DNA of 30,069 nt from an uncultured Sutterella sp. (lineage in GTDB: Bacteria; Pseudomonadota; Gammaproteobacteria; Burkholderiales; Burkholderiaceae_F), in assembly GCA_905194315.1 (NCBI GenBank), contig CAJJRX010000026.1, positions 1 to 30,069 of the forward strand. The letters are read 5' to 3'. Shown here piece by piece: positions 14,306 through 22,005 of the stretch. A program made the translations under genes and the position numbers. Under the pieces are notes generated by a model. That model ran no database searches. It had not been told where the DNA came from and was given only the letters and a program-made list of their open reading frames with translations. Numbering within the stretch: the stretch's first letter is position 1; each line of letters begins with the position of its first letter.

Positions 14306-15721
14306 TCAGGCCACGAAGATCAGATCCATCGCGAGGAAAGTCGGCACCAGAATGCAGACCGACCAGATCATGTACCCGAAGAAGCTCGGCATCTTGATGC
14401 CGCGTTCATTACAGATGGCCACCGTCATGAAGTTCGGCGCATTACCGATGTAGGTCACCGCACCCATAAAGACGGAGCCGAGCGAGATGGCCATCAGGGT
14501 GTGCGCATCCTCGGTCATCAGCACCAGCGGATCGCCGCCCGCGAGGTTGAAGAACGCAAGGTAGGTCGGGGCATTGTCAAGGAATGCCGAGAGGATACCC
14601 GTGAGCCAGAAAAACACTGTGTTGTTGAACGTGCCATCAGCGTTGGTCACCAGCGCAACCACCGGCGCAAACGCGCCGAGATGACCGGCACGCAGCATCT
14701 CGAGCACCGGCACGATGCAGATAAAGATGCCGAAAAAGAGCTTGGCGACCTCCATGATCGGATCCCACGTGAAGCGGTTGGCCTCACGGGTGGCACGCGT
14801 GGTAAAGCGCAGCGAAAGCAGTGCGGCAATGATAAAGAGCACGTCGCGCACAAGACCTTCCACCGGGAAGTGAATGCCGAGGAAGTGGACCTGCATCCCG
14901 GAGCGCCAGAAACCGGCCAGAAGCACCGCACCGATAATCAGGGCGAGGAACAGAATGTTGATGCCGCCGTCGATCCCGAAGCGGCTCGTGGATTCAGGCG
15001 CCTTAAAGCCCTCGGCGACGTCCTTGCGGAACATCATCGAGTCAATCAGGAAGTAGACCGCCAGCAGAATCCCGACCGTCATGAGCCAGGGTGCGAGCAG
15101 ATGGCCCGAGGTCCAGAAAAAGCTCACGCCCTTGAGGAAGCCGAGAAAGAGCGGCGGGTCACCGAGCGGCGTGAGGGCACCGCCAACATTGGCCACCAGA
15201 AAAATAAAGAAGACAAAGGTATGCACTTTGCGCTTGCGGTTTTCATTTGCGCCGATGAGCGGACGGATAAGCAGCATGGCCGCCCCCGTCGTCCCCATGA
15301 AATTCGCGAGCACCGCACCGAGCGCAAGAAAGGCCGTATTGACGACCGGACGGCCGACAAAGCTGCCGCGCACATGAATACCACCTGCCACGATAAAGAG
15401 CGAGCCGACAAAAATCAGAAACGGCAGATAGTCAGTGAGAAGAATATGCGCAATCGAGTCAAATGCCACGTGGCTGCCATAGAAGATCCACATCGGCACG
15501 GCACAGCAGAGCGCCCAGAAAACAGCGATTTTGCCGAAGTGATGATGCCAGATATGAGGGGCGAGCAGCGGAAAAAGGGCAATGGAGAGGAGAATCCCCG
15601 CAAACGGAATGGCCCAGGTGAGCCCCAGAGACGAACCATCAAGCCCGGCCGAGGCGAAAGCAGCCATCGGCAACAAAAGCCCGCCCGCGGCGGCAGCTCG
15701 TCGAACAGCAGCAAGCAACAT
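14306..15721 (-). CDS. NhaD-type sodium:proton antiporter, copy 2
   Basis: Also exactly 471 residues and aligning end to end with copy 1 without gaps; by eye roughly three quarters or more of positions are identical. The conserved cores (FVGRPVVNTAFLALGAVLAN, TPLGDPPLFLGFL, FLDNAPTYLAFFNLAGGDP, YIGNAPNFM) are unchanged. Differences cluster in the signal-like N-terminus, the loop at about 215-245 (MMFRKDVAEGFKAPES against VSYRRDVADGFRAPDE), the region at about 278-310, and the last 30 residues. GGGAG lies about 11 bases before ATG 15721. The pair is probably specialised in expression or ion preference. Each copy has its own terminator context. Confidence 0.85.
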   Translation of the reverse strand: MLLAAVRRAAAAGGLLLPMAAFASAGLDGSSLGLTWAIPFAGILLSIALFPLLAPHIWHHHFGKIAVFWALCCAVPMWIFYGSHVAFDSIAHILLTDYLPFLIFVGSLFIVAGGIHVRGSFVGRPVVNTAFLALGAVLANFMGTTGAAMLLIRPLIGANENRKRKVHTFVFFIFLVANVGGALTPLGDPPLFLGFLKGVSFFWTSGHLLAPWLMTVGILLAVYFLIDSMMFRKDVAEGFKAPESTSRFGIDGGINILFLALIIGAVLLAGFWRSGMQVHFLGIHFPVEGLVRDVLFIIAALLSLRFTTRATREANRFTWDPIMEVAKLFFGIFICIVPVLEMLRAGHLGAFAPVVALVTNADGTFNNTVFFWLTGILSAFLDNAPTYLAFFNLAGGDPLVLMTEDAHTLMAISLGSVFMGAVTYIGNAPNFMTVAICNERGIKMPSFFGYMIWSVCILVPTFLAMDLIFVA

Positions 15722-16016
15722 AAACTTAAACTCCCTTCACTCGCAATTCCGGCCCCTCTGTCGGGCCCCGGAACCGTGAGACAAATCACTGAGAAAGGCG
15801 TGCGTTGGAAGAGCCGCTTGAACGTACGCTGACGGAAGTAACTTTTCCGATGCGCGCCTCACTTCTCTGAAACAGAACCTCACCCCCTCGGCTTAAATCG
15901 AGAGGGGTACACAACAAAATACACTTTTTTGACGGTTTGTGTGATTTTTTTACAGAAACTTTGAAGTTTTTCTCTCAGCCTAGGCGATTTTCTTTAGTTA
16001 AGCCCGTCTGAGGGCA
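15722..16016. other. Intergenic region upstream of antiporter copy 2
   Basis: No gene is recognised. It must contain the promoter of antiporter copy 2 (minus strand), but no clear box pair stands out. It has a GC-rich inverted element at about 15748-15773 (TTCCGG and CCGGAA ends with C- and G-runs inside), an imperfect inverted repeat around the AT core between CCCCTCG and CGAGAGGGG near 15883-15906, and an AT-rich stretch (15907-15965). Confidence 0.45.
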
Positions 16017-16056
16017 CAAAAATGGTGCAAAGCGGGTCTGTTTCACTTTGCACCAT
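16017..16056 (-). terminator. Terminator after pncB
   Basis: ATGGTGCAAAG (16022-16032) and CTTTGCACCAT (16046-16056) form a perfect 11-bp stem; on the minus strand it is followed by TTTTT. Confidence 0.92.
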
Positions 16057-16064
16057 CCGTATTT

Positions 16065-17246
16065 CTACACACTCTCTCTGAGACCGAAAACCTGTCGCAG
16101 ATAGCGCAGATAGCCTTCATCCTCACACATCCCTTTTTCGGGTGCGTCGGAGATTTTCGCCACCGGCTGACCGTTGGCCTTGACCATCTTGATTACCACA
16201 TTAAGCGGCGCGGGTCCCAGGTCGTTCATCAGATTGGTGCCGACACCGAACCCGATGCCCACCCGGCCGTGGAAGCGGCGGTAGAGTTCGATCACGCGGG
16301 GAATCGTGAGCGCATCGCTGAAGATGAGGGATTTGCTGCGCGGGTCGCATTTGTTGCGGGCCCAGTGCTCGATCATGCGTTCGCCCCAGACAAAGGGATC
16401 TCCCGAGTCGTGACGGGCCCCGTCAAAGAGCTTGCAGAAGAACATGTCGAAATCCTTGAGAAACGGCTCCATGCCGTAAACGTCCGAGAGCGCAATCCCC
16501 AGATCGCCGCGGTACTCCTTGGCCCACATCTCAAAGCCGTAGACCTGAGAGTCACGCAGACGCGGTCCGAGCGCCTGACAGGCCTGCAGGTATTCGTGTG
16601 CCATGGTGCCGAGCGGCGTGAGACCGTGTTTTTTCGCCAGCAGCACATTCGAGGTCCCGGAGAGCATCTCGCCCAGACGCGCCTTGAGCCGGATGAGCAC
16701 CTCCTCCTGCCAGGCGAGCGAGAAACGGCGGCGCGTGCCGTAGTCGGAAATGCGCAGCTGCCCGTTGTCGGGCTCCTCCAGCAGGAGCCGGATTTTCTCA
16801 TCAAGCCGTCTGTAGCCCTCTGTCCTGTCAAGGTCGGGGAAGTGCCGGCGGAAATAGACCTCGTTGACGATGGCGAGCACCGGGATTTCAAACAGAATCG
16901 TGTGCAGCCACGGCCCTCTGATTGAGATGTCAATACCGCAGGGATAGTCATCGCTTTTTGTGACGCTGATGTATTTGCGTTTGAGGTGGAACAGACTCAG
17001 AAAGTCCACGTAGTCGGGTTTGATAAAGCGCAGACTGCCCAGATAGTCGAGCTCCTCATCGGAAAACGTCAGGCTGCAGAGGTGGTCGATCTCCGCATTG
17101 ATCTCATCAAGGCAGGGGCGCAGATCAATGCCGGGTGTGCGGCACTTGAAGCGGTACTGCACATCAGCCCCCGGGAACTGATGCAGCACGCACTGCTGCA
17201 TCGTGAATTTATACAGGTCTGTATCCAACAGAGATTGAATGATCAC
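16065..17246 (-). CDS. pncB: Nicotinate phosphoribosyltransferase
   Basis: The GTG at 17246 has AGGAG 6 bases upstream and yields the family N-terminus (M)IIQSLLDTDLYKFTMQQ; 393 residues is normal for the E. coli-type enzyme. A longer frame back to 17336 is rejected because it runs through a terminator hairpin. The enzyme joins nicotinate and PRPP to give nicotinate mononucleotide in NAD salvage (Preiss-Handler route), with ATP hydrolysis. Recognisable blocks are VQYRFKCRTPG, ISDYGTRRRFSLAWQEEV, GTSNVLLAKKHGLTPLGTMAHE with the His region phosphorylated in family members, DGARHDSGDPFVWGE, and GIGFGVGTNLMNDLG. It follows nagZ but is probably transcribed partly independently. Confidence 0.95.
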   Translation of the reverse strand: MIIQSLLDTDLYKFTMQQCVLHQFPGADVQYRFKCRTPGIDLRPCLDEINAEIDHLCSLTFSDEELDYLGSLRFIKPDYVDFLSLFHLKRKYISVTKSDDYPCGIDISIRGPWLHTILFEIPVLAIVNEVYFRRHFPDLDRTEGYRRLDEKIRLLLEEPDNGQLRISDYGTRRRFSLAWQEEVLIRLKARLGEMLSGTSNVLLAKKHGLTPLGTMAHEYLQACQALGPRLRDSQVYGFEMWAKEYRGDLGIALSDVYGMEPFLKDFDMFFCKLFDGARHDSGDPFVWGERMIEHWARNKCDPRSKSLIFSDALTIPRVIELYRRFHGRVGIGFGVGTNLMNDLGPAPLNVVIKMVKANGQPVAKISDAPEKGMCEDEGYLRYLRQVFGLRESV

Positions 17247-17284
17247 TTCAGACTCCTGCAGAACGTCCTCAACAGGAACGGCTG

Positions 17285-17327
17285 CAAAAACAAAGAGTCC
17301 GCCGGAAGGACTTGCCCGGACGGACTC
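17285..17327 (-). terminator. Terminator-like hairpin between nagZ and pncB
   Basis: GAGTCCG (17295-17301) and CGGACTC (17321-17327) pair, with CCGG arms inside. On the minus strand the stem is followed by TTTGTTTTT. It lies 10 bases after the nagZ stop and 40 bases before the pncB ribosome binding site. Confidence 0.75.
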
Positions 17328-17336
17328 GGAAAACAC

Positions 17337-18335
17337 TCAGGCGAAAAGCTGCGCCTTTGCCGCGGCAAGGGTCATCGACGGCGAAGTTGCACGCGGACGC
17401 AGTGCCTCATAGCGGCGGTCGAATTCCGCCGTTCTCTCCCAGGAGAGTCCGGCGAGCAGCTCGTCAGCCTCATCAGGGCTGTTGCAGATGAGCACCATAT
17501 CACAGCCCGCCGCAAGCGCCCGTTCGGCACGATCCACAATGGAGTCAACCACAGCCGCTTTCATGGCGAGGTCGTCAGAGAACACCAGCCCCTGAAAACC
17601 GAGTTCGTCACGCAGCACATCCTTGAGCAGCGTGTGCGAGAACGTGGCGAGTTCGCCGCGATACGCCTCGTAGCTCACATGCGCGGTCATCACGCTCGCC
17701 AGGCGCTCTATCGCACGGTACGGTTCCATATCCCGCTGAAGCGCCTCGATCTCACGCTCATCCGTGGGCAGCGCGACATGACTGTCCGCCTCGGCCCAGC
17801 CGTGCCCCGGGAAGTGTTTCCCGCAGCTGGCCATCCCCGCCTCGTAGAGCCCGTCGATAAAGGCGCCCGCGTTACGGATCACCTCAGTGGCGCTCGCGCC
17901 GAAACTGCGGTTGCCGATAACGCTCGAGCGGCCGTAGTTCACATCAAGCACCGGGGCAAACGTGAAGTCAACACCGACCTCGAGGAGTTCACGCGCGAGA
18001 ATAAAGCCGGCGGCATGAAACGCCTGCGCCCTGTCCGCGCGCCCGGCAATGTCGACCATGGCGGGCACTTCGGTGAACCCGGTGCGGAAGCGCTGAACGC
18101 GGCCGCCCTCATGATCAACGGCAATCAGAATGCCGGGACGCGTCCGGTGAATATCCTCGCAGAGCGCTTTGAGCTGTTCGCGATCGGCATAGTTGCGGGT
18201 GAAAAGAATCACCATCCCGGTGAGGGGATGACGCAGTCGTTCGCGTTCGTGCTCAGTCAACGTTAACCCTGCCACATCAACACAGACAGGGCCCGGTGCA
18301 AGATAGGTCTCAGACATTCCAGGCAAATGCTCCAT
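17337..18335 (-). CDS. nagZ: Beta-N-acetylhexosaminidase NagZ
   Basis: A 332-residue glycoside hydrolase family 3 enzyme that removes GlcNAc from muropeptides in cell-wall recycling in the cytoplasm. Diagnostic elements: GPVCVDVAGLTLTEHERERL at the start, AVDHEGGRVQRFR, FAPVLDVNYGRSSVIGNRSFG, the KHFPGHGWAEADSHVALP loop carrying the catalytic Asp-His dyad, and VFSDDLAMKA with the nucleophile Asp. No signal peptide, as expected. The start is uncertain: ATG 18335 has AGGAGG 16 bases away, and ATG 18317 has no good site. In other Burkholderiales nagZ follows recO-pdxJ-acpS; here it follows recO directly. Confidence 0.95.
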   Translation of the reverse strand: MEHLPGMSETYLAPGPVCVDVAGLTLTEHERERLRHPLTGMVILFTRNYADREQLKALCEDIHRTRPGILIAVDHEGGRVQRFRTGFTEVPAMVDIAGRADRAQAFHAAGFILARELLEVGVDFTFAPVLDVNYGRSSVIGNRSFGASATEVIRNAGAFIDGLYEAGMASCGKHFPGHGWAEADSHVALPTDEREIEALQRDMEPYRAIERLASVMTAHVSYEAYRGELATFSHTLLKDVLRDELGFQGLVFSDDLAMKAAVVDSIVDRAERALAAGCDMVLICNSPDEADELLAGLSWERTAEFDRRYEALRPRATSPSMTLAAAKAQLFA

Positions 18336-18391
18336 AAACGCCCGCGCCGCACCTCCTGAGGGCGAACGGCAGCGAGCAGAATCAAACCATT

Positions 18392-18420
18392 ATTATAGGC
18401 CGCGGTACGGCCGGAAAAAC
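18392..18420 (-). promoter_or_regulatory. Candidate nagZ promoter
   Basis: On the minus strand a perfect -10 box TATAAT (18397-18392) lies 17 bases after GTTTTT (18420-18415), a poor -35. A small stem, GGCCG and CGGCC, sits in the spacer. Confidence 0.4.
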
Positions 18421-18421
18421 A

Positions 18422-19312
18422 CTATGCAACAACTTCACTCTCGCGTTTGAGCGCGTTGAGCTCATTGAGAATACGGCGGGTATTGAGTTCTCTCGTGCCC
18501 AGATGGTAGTGAATCAGATCGCGCAGCAGGTCGCGCACGGCACGCTGCGAGGCACGCTCAGTGAAGCGGTCTTCGAGCAGCGCACTGACCGCGGAGCGCT
18601 CATAGAGCGGTACGCCGGCGCTGCGGGCTGTCGCGCAGATGACACCCTCACGCACGCAGTAGAGCTCCCCTGCGGGGTAGCCGTCAGTGGCGGGCGCCCA
18701 GCCCGCGAGTGTCAGAATCAGTTTCTCGAAAGAGCGAAGCGCCGGTGCGGTGCTCTCCCGCTGGCCGAGCGCGAGCACATCAAGCACCTCAAGGTACGCT
18801 CTGAAGAGCCCCGGGTGGCGCTCCTCTCTTGCGCAGAGCTTCATCACAAGCTCATTGACGTAAAACCCCGACATGAGCGCCTCGCCGCTCATCGGCACAA
18901 GGGTGCCGAGCCAGTGAACGCGCTGCAGCGTTTTCGCCTCTTTTCTGCCGCTCCAGTCAAAGAGCAGCGGGCAGAAGGCGCTCAGAAGACCGCGCATCTG
19001 CGAGGAAGGCCGCTTGGCACCTTTGGCAACGAGAAACACCCGACCGTAGTTCATGCTGAGCACGTCAAGGAGCTGGCTCGACTCGCTCCACTCCCAGGTG
19101 TGCAGAATAAAGCCCGGCTCCATCTGCACCCGTGCCGGCATCGCCTCATCGGGCGGCACTTCGCCCATGTAGCTCTCAAGCAGTGCCCCCGCGCTCTGGC
19201 GCCGGGCGATCATATCTCTGAGCGAATGCTGTTTTTCGAGTGTTGAAGCGCCCGGGGACGCCGTCAAACGACGCCCTGCACTTTTGCGGGGAATATCGGC
19301 CTTCGGGTTCAT
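18422..19312 (-). CDS. recO: DNA repair protein RecO
   Basis: A 296-residue RecO from ATG 19312; an in-frame TTG at 19321 is possible but sits too close to AAAGG. RecO loads RecA with RecF/RecR and anneals single strands. The OB-fold begins at about residue 62 (QMEPGFILHTWEWSESSQLLDVLSMNYGRVFLVAKGAKR), followed by the helical C-terminal domain. The RecO zinc-site cysteines are not obvious. The first 60 or so residues form an extra basic, low-complexity N-terminus not seen in the usual 230-250-residue proteins; translation could instead start inside it. era lies 22 bases upstream, consistent with co-transcription. Confidence 0.9.
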   Translation of the reverse strand: MNPKADIPRKSAGRRLTASPGASTLEKQHSLRDMIARRQSAGALLESYMGEVPPDEAMPARVQMEPGFILHTWEWSESSQLLDVLSMNYGRVFLVAKGAKRPSSQMRGLLSAFCPLLFDWSGRKEAKTLQRVHWLGTLVPMSGEALMSGFYVNELVMKLCAREERHPGLFRAYLEVLDVLALGQRESTAPALRSFEKLILTLAGWAPATDGYPAGELYCVREGVICATARSAGVPLYERSAVSALLEDRFTERASQRAVRDLLRDLIHYHLGTRELNTRRILNELNALKRESEVVA

Positions 19313-19334
19313 CAGCTTCAAGCCTTTCTCTGGC

Positions 19335-20294
19335 TTATTCGTAGCCGAGGGTCTTGAGGGCCTTCACGTCATCGGACCAGCCGCGGCGCACGCGCACCCA
19401 CACTTCAAGGTGCACGCCCTTGCCGAGCATGTCACTGACGTCCTGGCGGGCGAGACGGCCGATTTCGCGCAGCTTCGCGCCCCCTTCCCCGATCACGATG
19501 GGTTTGTGGCTTTCGCGCTCGACAATCAGCGTGGCGACAATGTCGGCGTGCTGCTCATCCTCGACCCACTTGTCAATCGTGACAGCGATGCCGTACGGCA
19601 GCTCGTCACCGAGCAGGCGGAAAGCCTTTTCACGGATGGTTTCCGCAACGAGATAGCGCGGCGAGCGGTCCGTGTACATATCCGGATCGAAGAACGGCAC
19701 GCTCTCGGGCAGAAGCTTTTCCACCTCATCGAGCAGCTCGTCGAGCTGGCGGTTTTTCTCTGCCGACACGGGAACGATCGCCGCAAAGGGGAAGCGGTTC
19801 ATCGAGTCGGCCATCAGCGGCAGCAGCGTGTCTTTGCTCTTGTTGAGATCGGTCTTGTTAATGGCGAGAATCACATTTTTCTGGGCGGGGTTAAGGAGCC
19901 TGAGCACCTCAAGGTCCGCCGGACGCCAGCCCAGAGACTCGATCACGAAAATCACGGCATCGACTTCGCCGAGCGTCGAGCGCACGGTGCGGTTCATGCG
20001 GCGGATGAGCTGATTGCCGATTTTTGTCTGAAAGCCCGGCGTATCCATAAAGACAAACTGGGCCTTCTCACGGGTTACCACCCCGAGCACACGGTCACGG
20101 GTTGTCTGGGGCTTTTTCGAGGTGATCGAGACCTTTTCCCCGATCAGGTGATTGATCAGCGTCGACTTGCCCACATTCGGGCGGCCGATCACGGCAACGT
20201 AGCCGCAGCGGAAATCTTCAGGGAAGTTCTGCAGCGCACGCTGCGGCAGCGCGGCGAGCATCGCCTCGAGATCGGGAGTTTCTTTTTCAGTCAT
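19335..20294 (-). CDS. era: GTPase Era
   Basis: A 319-residue Era. The N-terminal GTPase domain has GRPNVGKST (P-loop, about 37-45), the switch PQTTRD, DTPGF, NKTD and SAEK (G5). The C-terminal KH domain is at about 240-315 (VIGEGGAKLREIGRLAR). Era binds the 3' end of 16S rRNA and checks small-subunit assembly. GAGGA lies 6 bases before ATG and inside rnc, with which it overlaps by 8 bases, so the two are translationally coupled. About 25 extra N-terminal residues precede the GTPase domain. Confidence 0.97.
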   Translation of the reverse strand: MTEKETPDLEAMLAALPQRALQNFPEDFRCGYVAVIGRPNVGKSTLINHLIGEKVSITSKKPQTTRDRVLGVVTREKAQFVFMDTPGFQTKIGNQLIRRMNRTVRSTLGEVDAVIFVIESLGWRPADLEVLRLLNPAQKNVILAINKTDLNKSKDTLLPLMADSMNRFPFAAIVPVSAEKNRQLDELLDEVEKLLPESVPFFDPDMYTDRSPRYLVAETIREKAFRLLGDELPYGIAVTIDKWVEDEQHADIVATLIVERESHKPIVIGEGGAKLREIGRLARQDVSDMLGKGVHLEVWVRVRRGWSDDVKALKTLGYE

Positions 20295-21000
20295 GCGGAT
20301 CCTCGGAAATTATCTGAACAGGCGCCTTGAGTTTTTCAAGTGCCTCTGCTGCAGCAAGCTGCTCGGCACCGCGCCGGGTGAGCGCCTTGCCGCGGGTGGC
20401 GATGCCGAACTCGCGCACACGGCACTCGCACTCGAAGTGCTGTGCGTGGGCAAGACCGGTGACACTGATAACCGAGTACTCGGGCAGCGCAATCTTTCGC
20501 CCCTGGAGGTATTCCTGCAGACGGGTCTTGGCGTCCTTGCTCAGCTGCTCGGGCGTCAGGCTCGAGAGAATCGGTTCAAACAGGCGCATGATCACGCCCT
20601 TGGCCTCCTCAAAGCCGCCGTCAAAGAACACGGCCCCAAAGAGCGCCTCCATCGCGTCGGCAATAATCGACGTACGGGTGCGACCGCCCATCTTCACCTC
20701 GCCCTCACCCATGAAAAGGTACTCGGCGATACCGACCTTGCGCCCGATCCCGGCAAGCGTCTTCTCGCAGACAAGGTTGGATCTCACACGCGAGAGCTCA
20801 CCCTCGGTGAAGTGTTTGTCACGCAGAAAGAGCGCATAACCCACCACACAGTTGAGCACCGAGTCACCGAGAAACTCGAGGCGCTCATTGTGCTCGGAGG
20901 AAAAACTGCGGTGCGTCATCGCGCGTTCAAGCAGTCGTCTGTCTTTAAATCTGTAGCCCACCTGCTCTTCGAGGAGCGCTAAATCCTTATGTGCATTCAC
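20287..21000 (-). CDS. rnc: Ribonuclease III
   Basis: A 237-residue RNase III that cuts double-stranded RNA, including the 30S rRNA precursor. The catalytic domain carries the signature ERLEFLGDSVLN (about 39-50) and the second acidic site in DAMEALFGAVFFDGG (about 114-128). The double-stranded RNA-binding domain is at about 155-225. The start codon is GTG (21000) with GGAGA about 9 bases upstream. It lies 14 bases after lepB and overlaps era by 8 bases. pnp in this window has a long leader that could be an RNase III target, as in E. coli. Confidence 0.97.
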   Translation of the reverse strand: MNAHKDLALLEEQVGYRFKDRRLLERAMTHRSFSSEHNERLEFLGDSVLNCVVGYALFLRDKHFTEGELSRVRSNLVCEKTLAGIGRKVGIAEYLFMGEGEVKMGGRTRTSIIADAMEALFGAVFFDGGFEEAKGVIMRLFEPILSSLTPEQLSKDAKTRLQEYLQGRKIALPEYSVISVTGLAHAQHFECECRVREFGIATRGKALTRRGAEQLAAAEALEKLKAPVQIISEDPHD

Positions 21001-21014
21001 TGCCAGTCTCTCCG

Positions 21015-21905
21015 TTAGTCAAACGAACCGATACGGCTCATGTCACTGAAATTCGCCCAGATGAACGTGGCCTTGCCGACCAGGTTTTCATCAGGCACAA
21101 ACCCCCAGTAACGGCTGTCTTCGGAATTGTCGCGGTTGTCCCCCATCACAAAGTAGCTGTTCTCGGGCACCTTGCAGACGAAACCGGCCTCGTTGTAGCT
21201 GCAGTCGGGTTCCTTTTTCAGAATCGCCTGCGGGAAGACCCAGGAGGGACGGGCGCTGTCAACGGCCATGAGATGGCGCACGCTGCCGAGCATCTCGTCA
21301 CGCTCAAGGAGTGTGCGGCGGCTCTGTTCGTCAACAAAGTCACGCTTGCCGCTCTGAACCTGTTCCTTGCCGTTGATGTAGAGCACCTTGTTGCGGTACT
21401 CAACCGTGTCGCCCGGCAGACCGACAACACGCTTGATGTAGTCCACCTCGGTATCCATCGGATACTTGAAGACCACCACGTCGCCGCGCTCGGGGCTGCC
21501 GAGCGGAATGATCTTCGTGTTGAGCACCGGCAGACGGATGCCGTAATCGAATTTGTTCACCAGAATAAAGTCACCGATGTGCAGCGTCGGGAGCATCGAG
21601 CCCGAGGGAATGCGGAACGGCTCGGCCACAAAGCTGCGCACCAGGAACACGGCGCAGATCACCGGGAAAAGCCCGGCCGTGTATTCGAGCCACACCGGCT
21701 GCTTGAGGTGTTTTTCCTCAATGCGGTGCATCTCCTCCATCACCGTCATGTCACGACGGGCGATCGCCTCGGCGTTGGCTTCACGGAATTCACTCACGGC
21801 CTTCTCGGCGGCCTGTTCACGGCCTTTGCGGAAAACCTTTTTATCCGCAACCCAGAAGAAGAATGTCACGACCGTGAGAACGGTCAGAATTAACGGAAAA
21901 TTCAT
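21015..21905 (-). CDS. lepB: Signal peptidase I
   Basis: A 296-residue leader peptidase that cleaves Sec signal peptides on the periplasmic side. Two membrane segments (about 3-20 and 76-92) flank a charged, helical cytoplasmic stretch (22-68). The catalytic Ser103 is in IPSGSMLPT and the general base Lys158 in DYIKRVVGLPGD; the box GDNRDNSEDSRYWGFV is near the C-terminus. AAGGA lies 5 bases before ATG. It follows lepA after 100 bases, with a hairpin between. Confidence 0.97.
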   Translation of the reverse strand: MNFPLILTVLTVVTFFFWVADKKVFRKGREQAAEKAVSEFREANAEAIARRDMTVMEEMHRIEEKHLKQPVWLEYTAGLFPVICAVFLVRSFVAEPFRIPSGSMLPTLHIGDFILVNKFDYGIRLPVLNTKIIPLGSPERGDVVVFKYPMDTEVDYIKRVVGLPGDTVEYRNKVLYINGKEQVQSGKRDFVDEQSRRTLLERDEMLGSVRHLMAVDSARPSWVFPQAILKKEPDCSYNEAGFVCKVPENSYFVMGDNRDNSEDSRYWGFVPDENLVGKATFIWANFSDMSRIGSFD

Positions 21906-21920
21906 ATATTCCTTTTACCG

Positions 21921-21950
21921 GGACGGTGCCTGCCGGGCAGGAAACCGTCC
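21921..21950 (-). promoter_or_regulatory. Hairpin between lepA and lepB
   Basis: GGACGGT (21921-21927) pairs with ACCGTCC (21944-21950), with an inner CCTGCC-GGCAGG stem. No T-run follows on the minus strand, so this is more likely a processing or stability stem that lets lepB differ from lepA than a full terminator. Confidence 0.5.
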
Positions 21951-22005
21951 GAAAATCAACAAAAACTCAAACCCGGCACCCGCTCCCGGAAAGCGGAGGG
22001 ATGCT

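Noticed and set aside
14501..15832. Open frame of 443 codons antisense to antiporter copy 2, and a similar one at 13233-13922
   Set aside because: Both are opposite obvious membrane proteins; their charged low-complexity translations are what reverse-complemented hydrophobic codons give.
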